Translations under genes and position numbers: made by a program
Source: Crenalkalicoccus roseus
GTDB taxonomy: Bacteria > Pseudomonadota > Alphaproteobacteria > Acetobacterales > Acetobacteraceae
Assembly: GCF_004761865.1 (NCBI RefSeq)
Contig: NZ_SJDM01000016.1
Span: 1 to 49,566, forward strand
Direction of reading: 5' to 3'
DNA: 49,566 nucleotides
Shown here: in pieces, positions 27,637 through 37,758 of the stretch
How the letters are laid out: each line of letters starts with the position of its first letter
Position numbering within the stretch: position 1 is the first letter of the stretch
Notes under the pieces: model-generated
The model's input: only the letters and a program-made list of their open reading frames with translations
What the model was told of the DNA's origin: nothing
Database searches by the model: none

Positions 27637-27691
27637 TGGTGCTCCGTGGCGGGTCCCGTTCCCGCAGGCACAGAGGAGCAGGAGGACAGAC

Positions 27692-28594
27692 ATGCAGAGC
27701 TCCACCGGAGGGTGGCTGAGGAGAACCCTCTTCGCCGGCGCGGCGGCGCTGGCCGTGGCCGCGGCGCCCATCGCCGCCGAGGCCGCGCCCTACGCCTACG
27801 CCTCGAACCAGATCACCAATCTGACGGTCACCTACGCGGACGGATCGTCGATCCTCGCGCCTGGCGGGACCAATCTCGCTCAGGCGAATACGTCGATCAG
27901 CGGCTCCGCCTTCTTCACCGGTTTCGCTCCGGGGGGATCCTTCAACAGCGGTGTCGTCGGTGCTGCGCTTGAAATGCCTCAGGCCTTTTCCGGGCCAGGG
28001 CCTGCACCTGGGGAGAACACCTTCAATCCCGCGGGGGCGCCCGGCACTTTCATCGGCACACGGGCGGATGCCAACATTGGCGCCGGCACCGCGCAGACCG
28101 GCGTGGCGGTGAACAATGTAGTGGAGGGCTATGGCGTCGTCAGCGGCACTTCTGGCACCTCGACGGCGAACAACACCGCTACCATCACCTGGTCGGTGGT
28201 CGGCACGGGCCAGGGGCTGCTGGTCCAGTTCAATGACCTGATCCAGCTCATTGCCTCCACGGCCGTCGCTTTCGGTGAGAGCGCCACGGCCACCATTGCC
28301 AACACGCTGCAGCTCCGCAATGCCGCTGGCGTGCTGATCTTCGAGGCCGCTCCGGCCGAGATCAACCGGCAGGTCGGCTCGGGTGCCGGCGTGCCGCCCA
28401 CCGCCTCGATCAACGAGACGCATTCGATCAGCATCCTCACCCCAGCTCTCGTTTCGGGGCAGAGCTACACCGTCTCGCTTACCTCGCAGGCGACGCAGAG
28501 CATCACTGTTGGTGTGCCCGAGCCGGCCACGCTGGCGCTGCTCGGTGCCGGGCTGCTCGGCCTCGCCGCCGTGCGCCGCCGCAAGGCCGCCTGA
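27692..28594 (+). CDS. PEP-CTERM sorting-domain protein
   Basis: The 300-residue exported protein has a Sec signal peptide (LRRTLFAGAAALAVAAAPIA, cleaved near AEAAPYAY). The mature region is about 230 residues, rich in Gly, Thr, Ser, Asn and Ala, with little charge. The tail is a textbook PEP-CTERM signal: VPEPATLALLGAGLLGLAAV plus RRRKAA. Exosortase is expected to cut at the PEP motif and release the protein to the surface or exopolysaccharide matrix. The body resembles no enzyme I know and looks structural. AGGAGCAGGAGG precedes the ATG. It is driven by the sigma-54 promoter and followed by a strong hairpin, so it is a single-gene unit. Confidence 0.9.
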   Translation: MQSSTGGWLRRTLFAGAAALAVAAAPIAAEAAPYAYASNQITNLTVTYADGSSILAPGGTNLAQANTSISGSAFFTGFAPGGSFNSGVVGAALEMPQAFSGPGPAPGENTFNPAGAPGTFIGTRADANIGAGTAQTGVAVNNVVEGYGVVSGTSGTSTANNTATITWSVVGTGQGLLVQFNDLIQLIASTAVAFGESATATIANTLQLRNAAGVLIFEAAPAEINRQVGSGAGVPPTASINETHSISILTPALVSGQSYTVSLTSQATQSITVGVPEPATLALLGAGLLGLAAVRRRKAA

Positions 28595-28608
28595 GCGCCC
28601 TGCGCGCC

Positions 28609-28637
28609 GCCCGCCGGGTCCTCCGGGCCCGGCGGGC
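28609..28637 (+). terminator. intrinsic terminator after the PEP-CTERM gene
   Basis: A perfect 10-bp stem GCCCGCCGGG / CCCGGCGGGC with a nine-base loop is followed by CTTTCCTGCCTT. It ends 43 bp after the stop codon. Confidence 0.75.
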
Positions 28638-28666
28638 CTTTCCTGCCTTCTCCTCCGCCACCCCCC

Positions 28667-29326
28667 TCATCCCGCGCAGCCCAGCAGCGGGCGGATCTGC
28701 CCGACGCGCCGCTCGATGATCGCGGCGCGCCGGCGAAGCTGCGGCCCCGGCGCGGCGGCCGACCAGTGCAGCGGCCGCGGCAGCACCGAGGCCAGCAGCG
28801 CCGCCTCCCGTGCCGAGAGCGCCGCGGCCGGCTTGCCGAAGAAGGCCCGCGCCGCCGCCTCGGCGCCGTAGATCCCCGGGCCGAACTCCACGATGTTGAG
28901 ATACACCTCCAGCACCCGCCGCTTCGGCCAGAGCAGCGCGATCTGCGGCGTCAGCCAGGCCTCGGCCAGTTTCCGCACCGGGTCGCGCCCCGGCCACAGC
29001 AGCAGGTTCTTCGCCGTCTGCATGGTGATGGTGCTGGCCCCGCGCGGCCGCTCCCCCTCCCGCCACGCCTCGATCTGGCCGCGCAGCGCCGCGATGTCGA
29101 AGCCCAGCGCCTGCTCGCAGAACAGGTTGTCCTCGGCCGCGATCACCGCATGGGCAAGGGCGGGCGCGATCGCCTCGTAGGGCACCCATTGCCGCTCCAA
29201 CCCGTGCCCTTCGGCGAGGCGGATCAGCATCAGCGGCGTCACCGGCGGGGGCACGAAGCGGAACAGCAGGATCAGCAGCGGCGGGCCGAGCAGCAGCACC
29301 AGCAGCCCGAGGCGCAGCAGCCGCAT
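28667..29326 (-). CDS. mtgA: monofunctional peptidoglycan glycosyltransferase MtgA
   Basis: From ATG 29326 the product is 219 residues. One N-terminal membrane anchor (LLRLGLLVLLLGPPLLILLF) is followed by a GT51 domain. Its motifs are AVIAAEDNLFCEQALGFD with the catalytic Glu, GASTITMQTAKNLLLWPG, KRRVLEVYLNIVEFGPGIYG and AREAALLASVLPRP. It polymerises lipid II into glycan strands in the periplasm and lacks a transpeptidase domain. An in-frame ATG 27 codons upstream (29407) would add a basic, proline-rich extension that is unusual for the family. The next gene upstream (synthetase) ends 126 bp away on the same strand. Confidence 0.9.
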   Translation of the reverse strand: MRLLRLGLLVLLLGPPLLILLFRFVPPPVTPLMLIRLAEGHGLERQWVPYEAIAPALAHAVIAAEDNLFCEQALGFDIAALRGQIEAWREGERPRGASTITMQTAKNLLLWPGRDPVRKLAEAWLTPQIALLWPKRRVLEVYLNIVEFGPGIYGAEAAARAFFGKPAAALSAREAALLASVLPRPLHWSAAAPGPQLRRRAAIIERRVGQIRPLLGCAG

Positions 29327-29451
29327 CGCCCGTCCCGTCAGCACGCGGGAAGGCGCGCCGGGAAGGCTTCGGAGGCGGCGCGGGCGGGGGCGGGGCGCAT
29401 CCTGCACTCGTCCCCGCCCGCGCCGGCGGCGTCAAGCCGGGCGGAGACGGT

Positions 29452-31374
29452 TCAGGAGGCGGCGGCGCCCGCCACCCGCTCGGCCAAGCGACCGACCGAT
29501 TCGGGGTTGACCAGGCCCGAGAGGTCGCCGACCTCGCCGCCGGTCCACACCGACCGCACCACGCGGCGCATGATCTTCATGCTGCGCGTCTTCGGCAGGT
29601 CCTCCACGAAGACCACGGCCTTGGGGCGGAAGGAGGTGCCGAGCCCGGCGGCGACGGCCTGCTTCAGCGCCTCCGCGACCTCCTCCGTCGCGGCGACGCC
29701 GCGCGCCGGCACGCAGACGCACACCACGGCCGAGCCCTTGACCGGGTCCGGCACGCCGATCGCCGCGGCCTCGGCCACCTTGCCGGTGGCGAGCAGCAGG
29801 GCCTCGATCTCGGCCGGGCCGGTGCGCTTGCCGGCGATCTTGATGGTGTCGTCCGAACGGCCGTGGATGAACCAGTCGCCGTCCTCGTCCACCGAGGCGA
29901 AGTCGCCCTGCACCCAGAGGCCGGGAATCCGCGACCAGTAGCTCTCGATGTAGCGCGCGGGGTCGCGCCACAGGCCGCGGGTCAGCCCGATCGAGGGCAT
30001 GGTCAGGGCAAGCTCCCCGACCCTGCCGCGCGGCAGGGGGTTGCCGTCGTCGTCCACGACCGCCGCGCCCATCCCCGGGATCGGGCCGGCGAAGCCGCAG
30101 GGCTTCACCTCCGGCCGCAGGACGTTGCCGGCGAGGATGCCGCCGCCGATCTCCGTGCCGCCGGAATAGTTCAGGATCGGCGCGCGACCGCCGCAGACCT
30201 TGCTGCGGAACCAGGTCCAGGCCTCCGGCGTCCAGGGCTCTCCGGTCGAGGCGGTGACGCGCAGCGAGGACAGGTCGTAGCCCTCCACCACCTCCGGGGG
30301 CTGCTGCATGAAGGCGCGCACCATGGTCGGGGCCACGCCGAGGAAGCTGATCCGGTGGTCCTGCACCAGCCGCCAGAGGCGGCCGGGCTCCGGATAATCC
30401 GGCGTGCCCTCGGCGAGCAGCAGGGTGGCGCCGACGAGGGGCGTCGCCACGGCCAGGATCGGGCCGGTCAGCCAGCCGAGGTCGCTCATCCACAGCAGGC
30501 GGTCGGTGGGCCGCAGGTCGAGGATCAGCCCGAAGTCGAGCGCCGCCTTGGTCATGAAGCCGCAATGGGTATGCACCGTCCCCTTGGGCCTGCCGCTGGT
30601 GCCCGAGGTGTAGACGAGCATCGCCGGCGTCTCGGCCGGAAGCTCGGCCGGGGGGGCCGGCTGCCCGCGGGCGAGGAGATCGTGCCAGCCGATCCGGCCC
30701 GCCTCCACCGCCGCGCCGGGGTCGCGCGGGACGAGCACCACATGGCGCAGCGTCGGCACCTCGGCGGCGGCGGCGGCGATCACCGCCGCCATCTCCACCT
30801 TCCGGCCGCGGCGCCAGGTGTGGTCGGCGGTGACGACCGCGACCGCCCCGGCATCCGCCAAGCGCTCGGCGACGGCCTGCGGCCCGAAGCCGGAGAACAT
30901 CGGCAGCGCGATCGCGCCGATGCTGACGATGGCCAGGAAGGCGGCGATGGCCTCGGGGACGGAGGGCATGAACAGGCCGACCACCTCGCCCCGGCGGATG
31001 CCGAGCGATGTCAGCCCGCCCGCCGCCCGCGAGACCGTCGCGGCGAGGTCCGCATAGGTCAGCGACCGCCGGCTGCCATCCTCCCCTTCCCAGAGAATGG
31101 CCGGCTTCTCCGCATGGCCGTTGGCGATGGTGCGGTCGAGGCAGTTCCAGGCGAGGTTGGTGGTGCCGCCGACGCACCACTCGGCCCATTCCGGCCCCTT
31201 CGAGAGGTCGAGCAGCCGCTCATAGGGCCTGAAGAAGCGGAGGCCGTGGAACTCCATCACCGCCGCCCAGAACCACTCGGGCTCCCGGGCGGCGCGCGCC
31301 ACCAGGCTGTCGTAGTCCGGGATGCCGTGGAGGCGCAGGAAGCGCTCCAGCGGCGGCGTACCGGTCTCGCTCAT
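29452..31374 (-). CDS. AMP-forming acyl-CoA synthetase (acetyl-CoA synthetase-like)
   Basis: The 640-residue ANL-superfamily enzyme activates a carboxylic acid to its CoA thioester. It has an ACAS-type N-terminus (EPEWFWAAVMEFHGLRFFRP), the ATP P-loop VYTSGTSGRPKGTVH at residues 254-268, the adenylate-binding NYSGGTEIGGG and the hinge FIHGRSDDTIKIAGKRTGPA. The C-terminal catalytic Lys lies in KTRSMKIMRRVV. The substrate is not certain; acetate/propionate-type and larger branched acids are possible. It starts 34 bp after the binding-protein gene and is last in the minus-strand cyclohexanecarboxylate cluster. It could process pathway end products or a related acid. Confidence 0.88.
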   Translation of the reverse strand: MSETGTPPLERFLRLHGIPDYDSLVARAAREPEWFWAAVMEFHGLRFFRPYERLLDLSKGPEWAEWCVGGTTNLAWNCLDRTIANGHAEKPAILWEGEDGSRRSLTYADLAATVSRAAGGLTSLGIRRGEVVGLFMPSVPEAIAAFLAIVSIGAIALPMFSGFGPQAVAERLADAGAVAVVTADHTWRRGRKVEMAAVIAAAAAEVPTLRHVVLVPRDPGAAVEAGRIGWHDLLARGQPAPPAELPAETPAMLVYTSGTSGRPKGTVHTHCGFMTKAALDFGLILDLRPTDRLLWMSDLGWLTGPILAVATPLVGATLLLAEGTPDYPEPGRLWRLVQDHRISFLGVAPTMVRAFMQQPPEVVEGYDLSSLRVTASTGEPWTPEAWTWFRSKVCGGRAPILNYSGGTEIGGGILAGNVLRPEVKPCGFAGPIPGMGAAVVDDDGNPLPRGRVGELALTMPSIGLTRGLWRDPARYIESYWSRIPGLWVQGDFASVDEDGDWFIHGRSDDTIKIAGKRTGPAEIEALLLATGKVAEAAAIGVPDPVKGSAVVCVCVPARGVAATEEVAEALKQAVAAGLGTSFRPKAVVFVEDLPKTRSMKIMRRVVRSVWTGGEVGDLSGLVNPESVGRLAERVAGAAAS

Positions 31375-31408
31375 GCGACTGCCTCCCTTCCGGTGCCCGG
31401 CATGGCGG

Positions 31409-32644
31409 TCAGGCGCGGCCGAGCGCGCAGCCGCCCTCGGCCATGGGCCGGAAGGCCTGCTCGCCGGGCGTGGTGCGCAGCAGCCTGTAGTAGTCCCACG
31501 GGCCGCGGGACTCCTGCGGCGACTTGACCTCGAAGAGATAGGCCGGGTGCAGCTTCCGGCCGTCGGGGCGGATGGTGCCGGCGCCGAAGGCGTCGTCGTC
31601 GCAGGGCATGGCCTTCATGCGGCTGACCGTTTCGCTTCCCGAGGCCTTGGCGGCGGCGACGCCGAGATCCCCGACCGCCTTGAGGTAGTGAAGCACCGCG
31701 CCGTAGCAGCCGGCCTGCGCCATGGTCGGCGCCTCCAGGCCGAAATTGCCCTTCACGCGGGCGGTGAAGGCGCGCGTGCGGTCGTTGAGATCCCAGTAGA
31801 AGGTCTCGGTCAGGACCAGGCCCTGCGCCGCCTCGAGGCCGAGCCCGTGCACCTCGGAGATGAACATCACCAGGGCGGCGAGCCTCTGGCCGCGCCGCGT
31901 CAGGCCGAACTCGGCGGCCTGCTTGGTGACGTTGATGAGGTCGCCGCCCCCGGCGCCGACGCCGATCACCTTCGCCCGGCTGGCCTGCGCGCGCAGCAGG
32001 AAGGCGGAGAAGTCGGTGGTGCCGGGGAAGGGGAAGCGCACCGAGCCCAGCACGCGCCCTCCGGCGGACTGGATGAAGCGCGTCGCCTCGGCCTCCATCG
32101 AATGGCCGAAGGCGTAGTCGGCGGTGATGAAGAACCAGGTGTCGCCGCCTGCCGCGACCATGGCCGCGCCGGTCGAATTGGCGAGCATCCAGGTGTCGTA
32201 GGTCCAGTGCACCGTGTTGGGGCTGCACTGCCCGCCCGTGAGCTCCGCCGTGCCGGGCGTGGAGGCGAGGAGCACCTTGTTCTTCTCCCGCACCACCCCG
32301 GCCACCGCCAGGGCGACGGAGCTGGTCGGAACGTCCACGATCGCGTCCACCCCCTCGCGGTCGATCCACTGCCGGACGATGCTGGAGGCGACGTCGGGCT
32401 TGTTCTGATGGTCGGCGGCGAGGACCTCCACGCGGAAGCCACGCTCGCCGAAATCCTGCACCGCCTGGCGCGTGGCGGCGACCGATCCCGGCCCGGCGAT
32501 GTCGCGGAAGACCCCGCTCAGGTCGGACAGCACGCCGAGCCTGATCGTGTTCGCGCCCTGGGCGCGGGCGCGGCCCACCCCGGCGGCGGTCGCTGCGGCC
32601 AGCGCCGCGCCGGCCTGGAAGAAGCAGCGTCGGGTGAATGTCAT
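31409..32644 (-). CDS. ABC transporter substrate-binding protein (branched-chain amino acid/LivK type)
   Basis: The 411-residue periplasmic protein begins with a probable Tat signal (TRRCFFQAGAALAAATAAGV, cleavage near ARAQG). The mature domain starts NTIRLGVLSDLSGVFRDIAG and shows the LivJ-type fold (VAATRQAVQDFGERGFRVEV, later WFFITADYAFGHSMEAEA). Proteins of this type in aromatic-acid clusters bind aromatic or alicyclic carboxylates. GGGAGGAACC stands before the ATG. It lies between aliA and the acyl-CoA synthetase with gaps of 38 and 34 bp. No ABC permease or ATPase genes are nearby, so partners must be encoded elsewhere. Confidence 0.88.
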   Translation of the reverse strand: MTFTRRCFFQAGAALAAATAAGVGRARAQGANTIRLGVLSDLSGVFRDIAGPGSVAATRQAVQDFGERGFRVEVLAADHQNKPDVASSIVRQWIDREGVDAIVDVPTSSVALAVAGVVREKNKVLLASTPGTAELTGGQCSPNTVHWTYDTWMLANSTGAAMVAAGGDTWFFITADYAFGHSMEAEATRFIQSAGGRVLGSVRFPFPGTTDFSAFLLRAQASRAKVIGVGAGGGDLINVTKQAAEFGLTRRGQRLAALVMFISEVHGLGLEAAQGLVLTETFYWDLNDRTRAFTARVKGNFGLEAPTMAQAGCYGAVLHYLKAVGDLGVAAAKASGSETVSRMKAMPCDDDAFGAGTIRPDGRKLHPAYLFEVKSPQESRGPWDYYRLLRTTPGEQAFRPMAEGGCALGRA

Positions 32645-32682
32645 GGCGGTTCCTCCCTCTCGTTGCGGGACGTGGATGCGGT

Positions 32683-34317
<1,635 letters not shown>

Positions 34318-34348
34318 GTCCTTGCTCCTCCCCGTCTCCGTTGGCCTC

Positions 34349-35521
34349 TTACGCCCGGTCCCGCCCCGCATACTGCACCGCGGCCCTGCCCGCGCGCTCG
34401 CGCGCCACGATCAGCTTCATGATCTGCGCCGTGCCGTCGCCGATCTCGAGGCCCATCACGTCCCGCAGCCGCTGCTGGTGCGGCAGGTCGAGCGACCAGC
34501 CGTAATGGCCGTGCGTCAGCAGGCACTGGTGGATGACATCCACCGCCGTCTTCGGTCCCAGCCACTTGCACATGGCGGCCTCGGCGGTGTGCGGCGCGCC
34601 CTCGTCGCGCAGGCGCAGCGTGTGGTAGCAGAGCTGCCGCACCGCGGCGATCAGCCCCTCTCCCTCCGCCAGCGGGAAGGTGACGCCCTGATACTGCGCG
34701 ATCGGCGCGCCGAAGGCCTGGCGCTCCTGCACATAGGCCCAGGTCTCGTCCAGCGAGGCCTGCGCGGCGGCGCAGCACTGCAGCCCGATCAGCGCCCGGC
34801 TGTAGTCGAAGCCCTGCATCACCTGCGCGAAGCCCGCCCCCTCCTCGGCCAGGCGGTTCTCCGTCGGGATGCGCACCGCGTCGAAGAAGATCGAGCCGCG
34901 GCCGATCGCATGGCTGCCGAGATCCTTGAACCGCGTGGTGGTGATGCCGGGCGCGTCCATCGGCACCAGGAAGGCGGAGACGCCGCGCGCCCCGCTCCCG
35001 GCCGGGCCGGTGCGGGCGAAGACCACCGCCGCATCGGCCTGGTCGGCCATGCTGATCGAGGATTTCTCGCCGTTCAGCACGTAGGAGGCGCCGTCGCGGC
35101 GGGCGGACAGCGCCAGGCTCGCCGCGTCCGACCCGCCGCGCGGCTCGGTGAGCGCGATGCAGACCAGCGCCTCTCCCGAGACGATGCGCGGGATCCAGCG
35201 CCCGGCCAGCTCGGGCGCGCCGTGCCGGGCGATGATCTGCCCGTTGAGCGAGGCGAGCAGCGGCACGTAGGCGAGGTTGATGTCGCCATGGGCCACCGCC
35301 TCGATCGCCAGCCCCGCGGTGACGCTCGGCGCGCCGAGGCCGCCATGGCGCTCGGGCAGGTCGGCGCCGATCAGGCCGAGCGCGCCCATCTCCCGCACCA
35401 GCGCGCGGTCCACCCGGCCCTCGCGCTCGCGCGCCATGTAGCCGGGCGCGATCCGCTCGCGGGCGAAGCGCCGCGCCGTGTCCTGGAAGGCGCGCTGGTC
35501 CTCGGTCAGCCCGGCCGTCAT
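34349..35521 (-). CDS. aliB: cyclohexanecarboxyl-CoA dehydrogenase-like acyl-CoA dehydrogenase
   Basis: The 390-residue FAD enzyme has the standard acyl-CoA dehydrogenase layout. The helical N-domain starts LTEDQRAFQDTARRFARERI. The middle beta-domain has CIALTEPRGGSDAASLALSA and YVLNGEKSSISMADQADAAV. The C-terminal helices have GFDYSRALIGLQCCAAAQAS and end in a CoA-binding tail (LRDVMGLEIGDGTAQIMKLI). AliB oxidises cyclohexanecarboxyl-CoA to cyclohex-1-ene-1-carboxyl-CoA. The assignment rests mainly on its location, eight bases after badI and before aliA in the same operon. Confidence 0.83.
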   Translation of the reverse strand: MTAGLTEDQRAFQDTARRFARERIAPGYMAREREGRVDRALVREMGALGLIGADLPERHGGLGAPSVTAGLAIEAVAHGDINLAYVPLLASLNGQIIARHGAPELAGRWIPRIVSGEALVCIALTEPRGGSDAASLALSARRDGASYVLNGEKSSISMADQADAAVVFARTGPAGSGARGVSAFLVPMDAPGITTTRFKDLGSHAIGRGSIFFDAVRIPTENRLAEEGAGFAQVMQGFDYSRALIGLQCCAAAQASLDETWAYVQERQAFGAPIAQYQGVTFPLAEGEGLIAAVRQLCYHTLRLRDEGAPHTAEAAMCKWLGPKTAVDVIHQCLLTHGHYGWSLDLPHQQRLRDVMGLEIGDGTAQIMKLIVARERAGRAAVQYAGRDRA

Positions 35522-35529
35522 GGCGGCAC

Positions 35530-36312
35530 CTACTTCTGGTACTTGCGGAAGTCGGGCTTCCGCTTCTCGTTGAAGGCGCGCACGCCCTCCTGGCTCTCCT
35601 CGCTGGCGTAGTACATGGTCAGCGCCTGCATCCCCATGCCGCTGATGCCGCGGATGCTGTCCGTGTCGGCGTTGAAGCTGCGCTTGGCGATGGCGATGGC
35701 GGTCGGGCTCTTCTCCAGGATCTCGGCGCACCAGCGCGCCACCTCGGCGTCGAGCTGGTCATGCGGCACCACGGCGTTGACCAGGCCCATGGCCAGCGCC
35801 TCGGCGGCGGTGTAGCGGCGGCAGAGATACCAGATCTCGCGCGCCTTCTTCTCGCCGACGATGCGCGCGAGGTAGGCGGTGCCGAAGCCGGGATCCACCG
35901 AGCCGACCTTGGGGCCGACCTGGCCGAACTGCGCCTTCTCGGAGGCGATGGTGAGGTCGCAGAGCGTCGCCAGCACGTTGCCGCCGCCGATCGCGTAGCC
36001 CTGCACCCGCGCGATCACAGGCTTCGGCACCTCGCGGATGATGGACTGCAGCTCCTCCACCGGCAGGCCGATGATGCCGCGCCCGTCGTAATTGCCGTCA
36101 TGCGCCGACTGGTCGCCGCCGGTGCAGAAGGCCCGGTCGCCGGTGCCGGTCAGCACGATCACGCCGATCGCCTTGTCCCAGCCGGCGCGGTTGAAGGCGT
36201 GGATCAGCTCCTCGCAGGTGCGGCCGCGGAAGGCGTTCATCACCTTCGGGCGGTTGATGGCGATGGTGGCGACGCCATCCCTGGCATCGAACAGGATGTC
36301 CTCGTACTGCAT
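35530..36312 (-). CDS. badI: 2-ketocyclohexanecarboxyl-CoA hydrolase
   Basis: The 260-residue crotonase-fold enzyme has exactly the length of BadI. MQYEDILFDARDGVATIAIN, the oxyanion region GYAIGGGNVLATLCDLTIAS at residues 105-124 and GSVDPGFGTAYLARIVGEKK near residue 138 are MenB/BadI-like. The C-terminus closes with EESQEGVRAFNEKRKPDF. BadI opens the ring of 2-ketocyclohexanecarboxyl-CoA by hydrolysis to pimelyl-CoA, the committing step to beta-oxidation. It follows badH by 12 bp and precedes aliB by eight, clearly one operon. Confidence 0.9.
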   Translation of the reverse strand: MQYEDILFDARDGVATIAINRPKVMNAFRGRTCEELIHAFNRAGWDKAIGVIVLTGTGDRAFCTGGDQSAHDGNYDGRGIIGLPVEELQSIIREVPKPVIARVQGYAIGGGNVLATLCDLTIASEKAQFGQVGPKVGSVDPGFGTAYLARIVGEKKAREIWYLCRRYTAAEALAMGLVNAVVPHDQLDAEVARWCAEILEKSPTAIAIAKRSFNADTDSIRGISGMGMQALTMYYASEESQEGVRAFNEKRKPDFRKYQK

Positions 36313-36324
36313 GGCCCGATCTCC

Positions 36325-37092
36325 TCATCCCACCATGGTCAGGCCGCCGGACACGCTGAGCACCTGCCCGGTGACGAAGGCGGCGTCGTCGGAGGCGAAG
36401 AACAGGATGGCGCCGGGCAGGTCCTCGGGCTCGCCGATGCGGCCCATGGGGACGGCGCGGCGGAACGCCTCCTGCAGCTTCTCGGGATTGCCGGCGCCCT
36501 TCTTGTACTCGGCGAAGAGGGCGGTGTTGGTGGCGCCGGGGCAGACGACGTTGACGGTGATGCCGTCGCGCGCATGTTCGCGCGCCAGCGTCTTGGAGAA
36601 GCCGACCAGCCCCGCCTTGCAGGCGGCATAGACCGCCTCGCCGGAGGAGCCGACGCGCGCGGCGTCGGAGGCGATGTTGACGATGCGCCCCGCCCTGCGC
36701 GCGACCATGCCGGGCAGCACCGCATGGGTCAGGTTCAGCGCGCCGACCAGATTGATGGCGATCAGCTTCTGCCATTCCTCTGGCATGCTGTCCTTGAACA
36801 GGCGGAACACGTCCCAGCCGGCGTTGTTCACCAGCACGTCCACGGGCCCGAGCGCCTCCTCGACGGCGGCGACGGTCCGCCGGACGGCGGCATGGTCGGT
36901 GATGTCGCAGGCGAAGGCCCGCGCCGTGCCACCGGCGCCCGCGATGGAGGCCACGGTGCGCTCTGCCGCCGCCGCGTTGATGTCGAGGACCGCGACCCTC
37001 GCGCCCTCCTCGGCGAAGCGTCGGCAGGTCGCCCCGCCGATGCCGCCGCCGCCGCCGGTGACGATGACGACCTTGTTCCTGAGACCGCGCAT
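36325..37092 (-). CDS. badH: 2-hydroxycyclohexanecarboxyl-CoA dehydrogenase
   Basis: The 255-residue short-chain dehydrogenase has the NAD-binding VVIVTGGGGGIGGATCRRFA, the NNAG motif (VLVNNAGWDVFRLF) and the catalytic Ser-Tyr-Lys set in NIASDAARVGSSGEAVYAAC followed by KAGLVGF. BadH oxidises 2-hydroxycyclohexanecarboxyl-CoA to the 2-keto compound used by BadI. Length and order (badH first, then badI) agree with R. palustris. The ATG at 37092 is preceded by GGAGG. The gene is first in the minus-strand operon and diverges from badR across 100 bp that hold the candidate operator. Confidence 0.9.
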   Translation of the reverse strand: MRGLRNKVVIVTGGGGGIGGATCRRFAEEGARVAVLDINAAAAERTVASIAGAGGTARAFACDITDHAAVRRTVAAVEEALGPVDVLVNNAGWDVFRLFKDSMPEEWQKLIAINLVGALNLTHAVLPGMVARRAGRIVNIASDAARVGSSGEAVYAACKAGLVGFSKTLAREHARDGITVNVVCPGATNTALFAEYKKGAGNPEKLQEAFRRAVPMGRIGEPEDLPGAILFFASDDAAFVTGQVLSVSGGLTMVG

Positions 37093-37152
37093 GAGCCCTC
37101 CTGCGGCACGGCGCCCTTCTGACCGACCGGCTCGCTGGCCGACCGAATATAG

Positions 37153-37192
37153 CAATGGTATGATGCATCTGCGCAGATATGGCAAGACATTG
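37153..37192. promoter_or_regulatory. 40-bp interrupted dyad, candidate BadR operator
   Basis: The core ATCTGCGCAGAT (37167-37178) is a perfect 12-bp palindrome. CAATG (37153-37157) and CATTG (37188-37192) form an outer pair with the same centre, and 13 of 20 positions pair across the whole 40 bp. TATGAT at 37159-37164 could be the -10 of badR. The site spans the region just before the badR ATG and upstream of badH, so it could repress both directions. Confidence 0.6.
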
Positions 37193-37717
37193 ATGGATCA
37201 CTCGGCAAGGCTACATGCTCAAGAAGTCGCGACGGGCCGCGAGGACCACCTCCTCCGGTTCGACATCGCCAACCGCCTGTTCCTGCGGCTCTATCAGGCC
37301 TCGAATCTCATGCACAAAACCGGCACCCGGGCGGTCGCCCGCTTCGGTGCGACCACCCAGCAATGGGCCGTGCTCGGCGCCCTCTCGCGGCCGGCGGTGC
37401 GCGAGAAGGGCATGACGGTGAAGGCGCTGATCGCCTTCCTGATGGTCAGCCGCCAGAACCTCACCGCGGTGCTGGACCGGCTGGAGGGGGCGGGCCTGGT
37501 CGAGCGGATCCGCGCTGCGGGGGCCGATGGCCGCCTCCGCCACGTCCGGCTGACGCCGGAGGGCGCCCGGATCTGGTCCGAGATGCTGGTCAGCATCCGC
37601 GGCTACTATGAGGAGGCGCTGGCGGACTTCTCCACCGAGGAGTGCGTGCTGCTGTTCCGCCTGCTCGACAGGTTGCGGGACAGCCTCGGCCGCATGGCCG
37701 GGCCGGAGGGCGAGTGA
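37193..37717 (+). CDS. badR: MarR-family regulator BadR
   Basis: The 174-residue winged-helix protein has NRLFLRLYQASNLMHKTGTR, ATTQQWAVLGAL, MTVKALIAFLMVSRQNLTAV (recognition helix) and LVERIRAAGADGRLRHVRLT (wing). In R. palustris BadR represses the cyclohexanecarboxylate genes and responds to 2-ketocyclohexanecarboxyl-CoA. The divergent position next to badH matches that arrangement. The ATG at 37193 lies immediately after the dyad. Upstream in-frame ATGs would start inside the operator and are unlikely. Confidence 0.82.
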   Translation: MDHSARLHAQEVATGREDHLLRFDIANRLFLRLYQASNLMHKTGTRAVARFGATTQQWAVLGALSRPAVREKGMTVKALIAFLMVSRQNLTAVLDRLEGAGLVERIRAAGADGRLRHVRLTPEGARIWSEMLVSIRGYYEEALADFSTEECVLLFRLLDRLRDSLGRMAGPEGE

Positions 37718-37758
37718 GGCCGCCGCGGCGGCTTCGCGGAGGCAAGGGAGGACAGGCG

